From Alteromonas sp. KUL49 (GTDB lineage Bacteria; Pseudomonadota; Gammaproteobacteria; Enterobacterales; Alteromonadaceae): a stretch of DNA of 64,000 nt. The translations under genes were made by a program, and so were the position numbers. Positions 1-7,198 of the stretch are shown piece after piece. Every line of letters starts with the position of its first letter. Within the stretch, counting starts at the first letter, position 1. The DNA lies in NCBI RefSeq assembly GCF_006538345.1, contig NZ_BJKL01000003.1, forward strand, positions 248,001-312,000. Reading direction: 5' to 3'. Under the pieces are notes generated by a model. The model was given only the letters and a program-made list of their open reading frames with translations. It was not told where the DNA came from and made no database searches.

Positions 1-2
1 TG

Positions 3-1358
3 CTAAATGCAGAAGTTGAAGAGAAAAATGCGCTTTCACTAGCGCTTCAACAAGATGTAGCAACGAGTAGAGCATTGCTTACCGAGCAATCCACAGAGCT
101 TGAAAACTTGGCTGGTTCCTATCGTCAGTATCAACAAAGGTACACGGCATTATCAGCCGAGTATGAGCCATTAAGAGAAGCACTAGAAAATGCGCAAAAA
201 GAACTATCCGCCAGCCGCACTCAGCTTGCAACCAATAACCAAGAGCTTGATGCGCTAAATGCAGCGTTAGCTGAACGCACGTCGGCAAACAACACACTCA
301 ATGCACTTATTGAGCAAAATCAAGCCCGTCTAGTTCAACAAAATGAACTGCTAAGTCAACAAGACGCAGCGCTAGAGCAATCGAAGCAGACCATTGCGGT
401 TCAAGATGAAACACTACAGTCGCAGAGTTCAACCATCAAAACTCAATCAATTATTGTTTACCTCGCAACCGCGGTGGCGTTACTGACGGGAATAATGGTT
501 TTACTGGCCTACAGAACTGCTAAACAACGTCAACGTACCAATGAAGTGCTTCACGAAAAGAACGCTCAGTTAAGCGCAATGAATGAAAAGATCATAAACA
601 CACAAGAGCAACTTATTCAGTCAGAAAAAATGGCGTCGCTTGGTAACCTTGTGGCTGGTGTAGCACACGAGATAAATACGCCACTCGGTGTGGGTATTAC
701 CGCGATTTCTCACTTAACACACTCAACGAAAGAATTTGCAAAACTTATCGAGGAAAACAAACTGACAAAAACTCGTATGAACAAGTTCATCGCTTCAATT
801 GGGGAAACTGGTGAAATCGTTGAAAATAATCTCACTCGGGCTGGTGAGTTGGTGCGTAATTTCAAGCAGGTATCGGCAGACCAGACAACCGATGAACTGC
901 GTTGCATTGAACTGAAGAAGTATATTGATGAAGTAGTTTTCAATTTGCATTTCAAGCTGAAAAAAGCCAACCACAAGGTGACAGTAACCAGTAGCATTAA
1001 CGAATGTGTCAATACTTACCCTGGAATTCTTGCACAGATCATTACTAATTTGGTCATGAATTCCGTGCTGCATGGTTTCCGAGATCTACAGAATGGCGAA
1101 GTTAATATCGTGCTATCAAAAGAAGCTGGTCGGGTTGTTATTGATTACACGGATAATGGCTGTGGAATTTCCGATAACGTTAGAAAAAATATATTTGAAC
1201 CCTTTTTTACCACAAATAGAAACCACGGCGGCACCGGCTTGGGAATGCATATTTGTTATAACCTAATTAACCAAAAACTCAATGGAACTATTGTATGTGC
1301 TGCCTCAGAGAATGGTGCGCACTTCGTTATTGATTTTCCAGCTCACTGTCAGAACTAG
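3..1358 (+). CDS. Sensor histidine kinase, C-terminal part (5' end outside the window)
   Basis: The frame is open from base 3, so the true start lies upstream of the window. The visible part begins with a long Gln/Ala/Leu-rich coiled coil (to about nt 430), then one membrane segment (about nt 447-513), a short linker and a complete kinase core. The H-box reads GNLVAGVAHEINTPLG with the phospho-acceptor His near nt 666. It is followed by the N-box NLVMNSVLHGF, the G1 box DNGCGIS, the F-box FEPFFTTN and the G2 box GGTGLGMH. It should be an inner-membrane kinase passing phosphate to an unlinked regulator, since no receiver domain follows. The missing N-terminus would hold the sensor domain, so the signal is unknown. 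Its 3' end overlaps the convergent GGDEF/EAL gene by 32 bp. Confidence 0.9.
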   Translation, partial: LNAEVEEKNALSLALQQDVATSRALLTEQSTELENLAGSYRQYQQRYTALSAEYEPLREALENAQKELSASRTQLATNNQELDALNAALAERTSANNTLNALIEQNQARLVQQNELLSQQDAALEQSKQTIAVQDETLQSQSSTIKTQSIIVYLATAVALLTGIMVLLAYRTAKQRQRTNEVLHEKNAQLSAMNEKIINTQEQLIQSEKMASLGNLVAGVAHEINTPLGVGITAISHLTHSTKEFAKLIEENKLTKTRMNKFIASIGETGEIVENNLTRAGELVRNFKQVSADQTTDELRCIELKKYIDEVVFNLHFKLKKANHKVTVTSSINECVNTYPGILAQIITNLVMNSVLHGFRDLQNGEVNIVLSKEAGRVVIDYTDNGCGISDNVRKNIFEPFFTTNRNHGGTGLGMHICYNLINQKLNGTIVCAASENGAHFVIDFPAHCQN

Positions 1359-3216
1359 CACTAATAACAGCGTTCTTTTGTTCGAGAAGAGCGATTAAAT
1401 CAGCTTCGGGCATAGCTTTCCCTATAAAGAAGCCTTGGATTACGTCACATCCAGCGGTGTTTAAAAATGCTACTTGGTCTTCAGTTTCAACGCCTTCTGC
1501 GATTACTTTCATATTTAATTCTTTGGCAATGGTAATCATTGCTTTTATGAGACTATTAGCCTCTGTTGTTTTGTTGATGTCCCACACGAATTCTCTATCT
1601 ATTTTAAGATTATCAAAGGGGTACTGACGTAAGTAACTCAGAGAAGAATATCCCGTACCAAAATCATCCATGGCGAGTTTAAAACCGTTTGAATGCAGTG
1701 CTGCAAGGCACTCTGATGCATTGATCTCGTCACTGAGGAGAATGGTTTCTGTGATTTCAATTTCGAGTAGGTGCCTTGGTATATTGTAAAGCGTAGCTTT
1801 TGCGATCAATGATTGAACAAAATCAGGTTCCCGTAGTTGGCGTGGAGAAAGATTCATAGAGACGCGAATGGGTAACTCTCGTTCGAGTTGATGCTGGATG
1901 AAAGTCGTTACGTTATCCAAGATAAAATCGCCGATTGATACGATTAAACCTGACTGCTCTGCAACAGGTATAAATTCTGCTGGCCCAATGGGACCTATCT
2001 CCGGACAGTGCCATCTGAGCAACGCCTCTACACCGACAATGCGTTTGGATAACAAATCATATTGAGGCTGGTAATGTACTTCTAACTGTTGTTTTGCCAG
2101 TGCTTTTCTTAAGTGTCTTTCCACAAGATAACGACGAGTAATTTCTCTGTCGATGGTCTCATTGTAGACTGTGAATTGCCCCTTGCCTTGAGCTTTCGCC
2201 TTATACATTGCGGAATCTGCTTTCCTCAGCAAGGTAGACATGGTTCTGCCATCATCTGGATAAACTACTAGACCGATACTACAACTGACAAACAGTTCAT
2301 TGTTAGACAAGATAAACTGTCTAGCTAACGTGTCGATGATCTGCTGCGCAATTTTATAGTATTCTTCGAGAGGCTTGTGCTCACTAATGAGTACGACAAA
2401 CTCGTCGCCGCCAAGTCTGGCAAGTAAATCGGCTCGTCCGACTATGTTATCTAGTCTAATAGCGGTCTCTTTTAACAGTCTGTCGCCAATTTCGTGCCCC
2501 AAGAGGTCGTTGATATTTTTAAAGTTATCTAGGTCTATGAAAAGCAGCGCAAAACGATGGTTAGAGCGCAAATTTCGTTGTATTAAAGAGTTGATTCGTA
2601 CGCTTAAAAATGAACGATTTGCCAAGCCCGTAAGTTCATCATAATGCGCTTGATAGTTCAGTTTAAGTTCTGCTTCTTTTCTAGCGGTAATCTCTCTAAA
2701 AACTACGAGAATACGATTAGGCTGAGACATTAAGAGTCTTATTTCAAAATAATGCTTGCGGCCATGTTTTATTATGTCAGTTTCAAAGGTCACTAAATGA
2801 TGATTTGTACAAAGCTGTCTTATATTTGAGTAGAGTTGACTCTGTAGAGATGCAGGTAGTCGCGCATAAATCGACCGGTTGATGTCATTGCTCGTGAGAT
2901 AATCAAAGGATGAGAAACTGGAGGCTCTAAGGTCAATTATCTTGCAGTCATCATCAATCAATACAAAAACGTCTGGCATTACGCTAAAGACTTCATCAAG
3001 TATCTTATCCTTGTGATGACTATCTAGGTATGCCCGCTCTCTGTCTTCCGCCCTGGCGATTAGCTTAGTTGCCATATTATTGAGCGCTTCTCCTAGCCGT
3101 TTAAATTCGCCTCGTCCACGTAGTTTTGCTCTAATTCTCGTTTCATCAACGGCGATTTGTTTGGCAGTTTTAAGCAGGTAATCCGTCGGGATCTTGACAA
3201 AGCGATAGACGACCAA
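1327..3216 (-). CDS. GGDEF/EAL c-di-GMP enzyme, C-terminal frame of a frameshifted gene
   Basis: This frame carries the cytoplasmic part of a c-di-GMP turnover protein: the end of a transmembrane helix, HAMP (about residues 5-60), a PAS-like segment (70-175), GGDEF (185-345) and EAL (360-610). The cyclase signature GGDEF is intact. The EAL domain keeps the EALLRW motif, DDFGTGYSSL and AEGVE, so both activities look possible. The product-inhibition RxxD site before GGDEF reads GRAD, with Gly in place of the Arg. The frame opens at a TTG, but the homology continues upstream to about 3272, where a run of six T (plus strand) separates it from the N-terminal frame (3170-3832). Joining the frames restores a membrane helix, so this is one gene of about 834 codons split by a one-base insertion. 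It may be non-functional, phase-variable or a sequence error. Confidence 0.85.
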   Translation of the reverse strand: MVVYRFVKIPTDYLLKTAKQIAVDETRIRAKLRGRGEFKRLGEALNNMATKLIARAEDRERAYLDSHHKDKILDEVFSVMPDVFVLIDDDCKIIDLRASSFSSFDYLTSNDINRSIYARLPASLQSQLYSNIRQLCTNHHLVTFETDIIKHGRKHYFEIRLLMSQPNRILVVFREITARKEAELKLNYQAHYDELTGLANRSFLSVRINSLIQRNLRSNHRFALLFIDLDNFKNINDLLGHEIGDRLLKETAIRLDNIVGRADLLARLGGDEFVVLISEHKPLEEYYKIAQQIIDTLARQFILSNNELFVSCSIGLVVYPDDGRTMSTLLRKADSAMYKAKAQGKGQFTVYNETIDREITRRYLVERHLRKALAKQQLEVHYQPQYDLLSKRIVGVEALLRWHCPEIGPIGPAEFIPVAEQSGLIVSIGDFILDNVTTFIQHQLERELPIRVSMNLSPRQLREPDFVQSLIAKATLYNIPRHLLEIEITETILLSDEINASECLAALHSNGFKLAMDDFGTGYSSLSYLRQYPFDNLKIDREFVWDINKTTEANSLIKAMITIAKELNMKVIAEGVETEDQVAFLNTAGCDVIQGFFIGKAMPEADLIALLEQKNAVISASSDSELENQ

Positions 3217-3832
3217 GCCAGTTGCAGAGGACAGTAAAAGTAGGAGTAGGGCGGCTAACGCACTGGTTTTTTACCGATTCACTAACAGCGCTTTGAAGAT
3301 AATATTCGATGGAGTAAACCAACAATACTCGACCGCGAGAAAGCGAACGAATTTGCCCTCCTTCTGGGGCTAGTGTCAGTGGCGCTGATACATAAATTTG
3401 TTTGAGTCGAGGATTGTAACTTGCTCGGATACCGAATTTTTCAGAGGTTTCGTAAAATAAGGAGGCTCTGGTGTTTACTTCGGTAATGTGTTGCCCCAGA
3501 TGACCAGCATTTGTCGAGTAAAGTACGATGTCGTTAGTATCGAGTGCCACCAATAACTCGTAACCAATGTTCACACCTCTTGCTCGTAGCGCTTGATCAG
3601 CGCGATTTGATTCGTCACTTTTCAAGAAGTTATTCATCTCACGAACCAGTGAGGCGATATCTTGTTCAGCATACTTGACGTTGCTATCCACGATGAAATC
3701 AACCGTCGAAGAGTAACTACTCCACAGCGAATAAGACCAAATTATTACCATCAGTAAGACAGTATAGAGTGGTATCCACAGTTTTAAATCTGCCGATACA
3801 ATGTGATTAAACCTACGGTGTAATAAACTCAT
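3170..3832 (-). CDS. N-terminal sensor frame of the frameshifted GGDEF/EAL protein
   Basis: The frame encodes an N-terminal membrane helix (about residues 17-38) and a periplasmic region of about 150 residues resembling a dCACHE/sCACHE-type sensor by layout. It then leaves the gene's true frame after residue SESVK near nt 3270. The last 30 or so residues (rich in Pro, Cys and Thr) are out-of-frame noise. In the other frame the same bases give a hydrophobic stretch (ALAALLLLLLSSATGLVVY), clearly the second membrane helix. The ATG lies 20 bp inside the 3' end of the solute-binding protein gene, so the two are probably translationally coupled and work together. The periplasmic domain could receive the ligand-loaded binding protein. 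Confidence 0.75.
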   Translation of the reverse strand: MSLLHRRFNHIVSADLKLWIPLYTVLLMVIIWSYSLWSSYSSTVDFIVDSNVKYAEQDIASLVREMNNFLKSDESNRADQALRARGVNIGYELLVALDTNDIVLYSTNAGHLGQHITEVNTRASLFYETSEKFGIRASYNPRLKQIYVSAPLTLAPEGGQIRSLSRGRVLLVYSIEYYLQSAVSESVKNQCVSRPTPTFTVLCNWLGRLSLCQDPDGLPA

Positions 3833-4760
3833 TCGTGGTCAGATGCTCTGGCTCTTGATAGTTGGAAAGTAGATCGTTGGATTTCATCAATGCCTCCAAT
3901 CTCCTTGCTGATAGCATGAGCTGAGATGGTTCTCCAGACATCAATGTTTCAACTTCGGATTGAGTTGGCATGTAAATTTTGTCTAACGTTCCGTCCACAC
4001 TGCTCAGGTCAATACGCAAAAACTTACTAACATACCTGCGAGTTAAATCTGGCTCTTGTTGCATGAACTCACGTGCATGGTAATAGCCCTCAATTAAACT
4101 CAGTATGGTGTTAGGTCGTTGTTCAACCACTTTCCGTTTAACCGCGATAACATCAATGACAGTGTTTGGAATCTGCGCACTATCGAAGAGAATGTTTGCT
4201 CCTCTCCCAACGAGATAACTCACCGTAGGTTCGAACGTAACAATAGCATCTACCGACTCAAAACATACTGAGTGCTGGTCAAAAGCGCAGTTAACAACAT
4301 TAATGTCTTTAGTGGAAATGTTCACTGAAGACAGCGCCTGCTCGAGCATAAACGCACCAACAGCAGAACGCTCGACGGCCAACGTTCTCCCTGCTAACTC
4401 GCTCAAAGTATTAATGTTGGGTTTACTTACCAGCGCATCAGCGCCATTTGAGGTGTCTAGAACTAGTACAATTTGAATATCAATACCCAAATCTATAACG
4501 GTAAGTGCTTCATCTAACGTCAGCGCTGCTGCTTCTAGGTTGTCCATCGCTAGCGCGTGAATCGCCTCGGTAGTAGAGGGAAGTTCAATGATATTTATTC
4601 CTTGTCCAGCATACTGACCATTTTGTTTTGCAATATACAATGGTGCAAATCCTGGCCAACTGTTGATACCAAGTCGAAAGGGAGCTTGAAAGCTTTTTGA
4701 GCAAGATGGGATTAGTAAAACGACAACTAAAAGAAGTCCCGAATAAAACCTTGTACGCAC
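3813..4760 (-). CDS. Lipoprotein periplasmic solute-binding protein, NMT1/SsuA-like
   Basis: This 315-residue protein begins with a lipoprotein signal peptide ending in the lipobox LIPSC (Cys about 20). The mature part resembles substrate-binding proteins of the nitrate/sulfonate/taurine (NMT1/THI5-like) family: LGINSWPGFAPLYIAK near the N-terminus, then TTEAIHALAMDNLEAAALTLDEAL and AVERSAVGAFMLEQ. No ABC permease or ATPase gene is adjacent. Instead its 3' end overlaps the start of the GGDEF/EAL gene by 20 bp. This suggests a receptor role, with binding of a small ligand reported to the c-di-GMP enzyme, rather than import. The ligand cannot be read from the sequence. The first gene of the pair starts at an ATG after an AT-rich gap of about 130 bp. 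Confidence 0.85.
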   Translation of the reverse strand: MRTRFYSGLLLVVVLLIPSCSKSFQAPFRLGINSWPGFAPLYIAKQNGQYAGQGINIIELPSTTEAIHALAMDNLEAAALTLDEALTVIDLGIDIQIVLVLDTSNGADALVSKPNINTLSELAGRTLAVERSAVGAFMLEQALSSVNISTKDINVVNCAFDQHSVCFESVDAIVTFEPTVSYLVGRGANILFDSAQIPNTVIDVIAVKRKVVEQRPNTILSLIEGYYHAREFMQQEPDLTRRYVSKFLRIDLSSVDGTLDKIYMPTQSEVETLMSGEPSQLMLSARRLEALMKSNDLLSNYQEPEHLTTNEFITP

Positions 4761-4845
4761 GTGATTATCCTTATCAGTACTTTAAAAAAGTTGTACAACA
4801 TTTAGTCGATAATTTCACATTACAGTACAAGTATAGAACAGTAAA

Positions 4846-4876
4846 TAGAAGAGGCTTTAAATAAAAACCTCTTCTT
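4846..4876 (-). terminator. Hairpin after the LytTR regulator gene
   Basis: A 12-bp stem with one G-T pair (4847-4858 with 4864-4875) lies just past the stop codon of the LytTR gene. The following T tract is weak, so this is a probable rather than certain terminator separating it from the downstream binding-protein gene. Confidence 0.5.
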
Positions 4877-4889
4877 GATTAAGAAAATC

Positions 4890-5642
4890 TTAACTTGTAA
4901 GTTCCGCAAGCTTTGTGCGGTTTCTTCGAGAGAGCATTAGAACATCTCCGGTATTCAAAATAACTGAATAATCGCCTTTTTCATTTGGACGTAATTCTGA
5001 AATCGCTGAGCGTTTTACGATAGTCGAACGATGAATACGTACAAAAATATCAGGGTTCAATTGCCCTTCTAAAACAGTCAGCGTCTCTCTGTGGAGTACT
5101 TGTTTTCCATCTTTCAAGTGAATTTCAGCATAGTTACCCGCACCCGAAATATAAACGATGTCATTAACGTCAACCAAGCGAATTCGGCCTGGATCTCGAA
5201 TTACTAATCTATCCCGATAAGTGTTTTCTTGATTAATGATTTGTTTAAGCATTTCTCCAATTTGAACCACATCTTGAGGTGATTCTTCATGAATGCGAGA
5301 GTAGGCACGTGCTATCGCTTTGTTAAATCGGTCGTCGTCGTAGGGTTTTAATACATAATCTACTGCATCTAATTCAAATGCATTTGCTGCGTGTTCGTTA
5401 TATGCGGTAACGAACACAACATTGCTTTTGCTTGGCAACGTTTGAGCAACCTCCATTCCATTCATTCTAGGCATTTCAACATCAAGCAAAACTAATTCTG
5501 GTTCGTAGATTTGAGCGAGTTCCATTGCCTCTTTACCGTCACTCGCTTCATAAACGCGATCAATATCTGTTCGCTGAGACAACAACATTTTCATTGTCTC
5601 TCTCGATAAACGTTCGTCATCTGCAATCAAAACATTAAGCAT
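4890..5642 (-). CDS. LytTR-family response regulator
   Basis: This 250-residue protein has an N-terminal receiver domain (1-120) with acidic pocket Asp8/Asp9, phospho-acceptor Asp54 in LVLLDVEMPRMNG, the conserved Thr in VVFVTAY and Lys in YVLKPYDDD. A LytTR DNA-binding domain follows (about 145-245), with VNDIVYISGAGNYAEIHLKDG and the typical FVRIHRSTIVK. It acts in the cytoplasm as a transcription regulator. The start codon overlaps the 3' end of the kinase gene by 8 bp, so the two genes form one LytS/LytT-type pair. The target is unknown, but the TonB receptor gene on the far side of the 475-bp intergenic region is the obvious candidate. Confidence 0.93.
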   Translation of the reverse strand: MLNVLIADDERLSRETMKMLLSQRTDIDRVYEASDGKEAMELAQIYEPELVLLDVEMPRMNGMEVAQTLPSKSNVVFVTAYNEHAANAFELDAVDYVLKPYDDDRFNKAIARAYSRIHEESPQDVVQIGEMLKQIINQENTYRDRLVIRDPGRIRLVDVNDIVYISGAGNYAEIHLKDGKQVLHRETLTVLEGQLNPDIFVRIHRSTIVKRSAISELRPNEKGDYSVILNTGDVLMLSRRNRTKLAELTS

Positions 5643-6723
5643 CCATATCTCCTGTGGGTATGATCAAGCGAGTTTGGAACATGCCATTTGAACTGGGAGT
5701 TAGTTCAAAGTGAAAATTGTCGAACATGCGCGCCAATCTCTCTCTGGTGTTTGACACACCAATACCATAGCCTTTGTGATCATCATTTTCGTTAACTGCA
5801 TTTAGTAGGTCTATTTGCAGCATATCTTGAATTTTCGCTACTTTTAGGCGCAGTGGATTGCGCTTTTCATTCGATTGAGCCCCATGCTGAACCGCATTCT
5901 CTATCAAGGGGTGAAGCAACATATTTGGAATTTCGAGCCCTAAACATTCATCATCAACCTCGATATCAACATCGAGTTTGTCTTCAAAACGCATTTTTTG
6001 AATCGCTAAGTAACTTTCTATAAATTTGATCTCATCTTTTACTCGAACACTTTTATTACTCTTATTATCAAGAATTGTTCGCAACATCACACTCAAAGAT
6101 GAAAGAGCACGTACTGCATCGTTTTCTTGTTTTAACCGCACTAGACTGGCGATAGTGTTCAGCGCATTGAACAAAAAATGAGGATTGAGTTGTGTACGCA
6201 AGGTTTTAAGCTGCTCCTCAATCAAAGCCGTTTGTAATCGCTTAAGTTCAATACGATCGTTTACCGATTGCTGGTAGTAGCGCAAACTCATGGTTAAAAC
6301 CACAACGCCACCATAAATCAAAACGTCAATATGCGCGCTGCCGGTAAGTACTACATATAAAGCTTCCATGTTATCGGTAAAGCTTCTATCAACTAACGCA
6401 CCGCGCATGAAGGTTGAAGCTATAAAGTACAGCATCAAGATGAACGATCCCGACACTAAGTGTGCACCTAAACGCTTAACCCAATGGTCGAACGACTCTT
6501 CAATAATATTTGTCGCGGTATGTGTTAAACCAGATACCCAGATCCAGTTGAGAAACCAGGGGCTGAGCAAAACCCAAACTCTACCCCAAGAAAGTGCATT
6601 GGATGTATCCAAAATTGCATTGTATTGGATGTACGTAATTACACTAAGTATGGTAAACCAGAAGCATATTGATAATGCCCAGAAGAACTTCCCTGGTTTG
6701 TGTAAAGACAAGAAATCTAGCAT
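5635..6723 (-). CDS. LytS-type sensor histidine kinase
   Basis: This 362-residue protein has four predicted membrane segments in the first 150 residues and no large periplasmic loop, so it probably senses within the membrane. A short coiled linker leads to a His_kinase (PF06580-type) core: QLNPHFLFNALNTIASLV with the phospho-acceptor His near residue 182, then MLLHPLIENAVQHG (N-box) and GYGIGVSNTRERL (G-box). It is the upstream partner of the LytTR regulator (8-bp overlap). A perfect 16-bp palindrome lies 23 bp upstream of its start codon (6746-6761) and may be an operator for this operon. Confidence 0.92.
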   Translation of the reverse strand: MLDFLSLHKPGKFFWALSICFWFTILSVITYIQYNAILDTSNALSWGRVWVLLSPWFLNWIWVSGLTHTATNIIEESFDHWVKRLGAHLVSGSFILMLYFIASTFMRGALVDRSFTDNMEALYVVLTGSAHIDVLIYGGVVVLTMSLRYYQQSVNDRIELKRLQTALIEEQLKTLRTQLNPHFLFNALNTIASLVRLKQENDAVRALSSLSVMLRTILDNKSNKSVRVKDEIKFIESYLAIQKMRFEDKLDVDIEVDDECLGLEIPNMLLHPLIENAVQHGAQSNEKRNPLRLKVAKIQDMLQIDLLNAVNENDDHKGYGIGVSNTRERLARMFDNFHFELTPSSNGMFQTRLIIPTGDMDA

Positions 6724-6745
6724 CCTAAACCTATCCCAATTGGCA

Positions 6746-6761
6746 GTTCGCTATAGCGAAC
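6746..6761. promoter_or_regulatory. Perfect 16-bp palindrome upstream of the lytS-like gene
   Basis: GTTCGCTATAGCGAAC is its own reverse complement. It sits 23 bp upstream of the lytS-like start codon. A variant with the same arms and one central change occurs at 12936-12951. It could be an operator or a small interspersed palindromic repeat. Confidence 0.5.
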
Positions 6762-7130
6762 ATTTGTGTATCCAACAAACAAAAATATCCATATTCTCCT
6801 TCATCAATCCTTAACCTGTGACTGCGCCCCGCCTTTTAGTCATCATTATGAGACCACTTGTCACAACATTTGGTCAATTCGGCAAATGTTACAAACTGCG
6901 ACAGCTGGTCACACTTATTAGTTTTCTACGTAATCGGCGTGAGTTCACTAGCGTTTGTCGTACTAAACCTGCGAATAAACGCTTTTTTTAGACACACAAT
7001 TTTTGCGATAAACGGCGCTAAGAAACTGCGAAATCCGCTTGTCGCGCATTTCCCCCCGTTTATCCCTAGATAATGTCGTCCTATGTATACCACCTAGAGA
7101 TAAGACCTGTTTCTTCCTAATTTACTTTCA

Positions 7131-7146
7131 GATAGCGACAGCTATC
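7131..7146. promoter_or_regulatory. Inverted repeat in the TonB receptor leader
   Basis: GATAGC and GCTATC are separated by GACA. This perfect 6-bp dyad lies about 50 bp before the receptor start. It is a possible operator for the adjacent two-component system or a leader hairpin. Confidence 0.35.
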
Positions 7147-7163
7147 TACCAAAAAATAATTAT

Positions 7164-7184
7164 GAAGCTATGCAAAGTAGCTTC
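7164..7184 (+). promoter_or_regulatory. Leader hairpin abutting the TonB receptor ribosome-binding site
   Basis: GAAGCTA and TAGCTTC form a perfect 7-bp stem with a 7-base loop. The stem ends two bases before the Shine-Dalgarno sequence CAGGGAG of the receptor gene. This position suits control of translation or mRNA stability. Confidence 0.4.
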
Positions 7185-7198
7185 GCAGGGAGAAATAC

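Larger units (their letters stand above)
6724..7198. other. 475-bp divergent intergenic region
   Basis: No convincing gene is present. The region separates the lytS-like gene (minus) from the TonB receptor gene (plus), so it should hold promoters for both. Visible structures are the palindrome at 6746-6761, an inverted repeat at 7131-7146 and a hairpin at 7164-7184 immediately before the receptor ribosome-binding site. Short open frames here lack ribosome-binding sites and protein-like composition. Confidence 0.7.

Noticed and set aside
3264-3276. A AAA AAC heptamer in the coding strand of the GGDEF/EAL gene as a programmed -1 frameshift site
   Set aside because: A -1 shift there runs into a stop codon after three codons. 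The continuation needs the +1 frame, so a one-base insertion explains it better.
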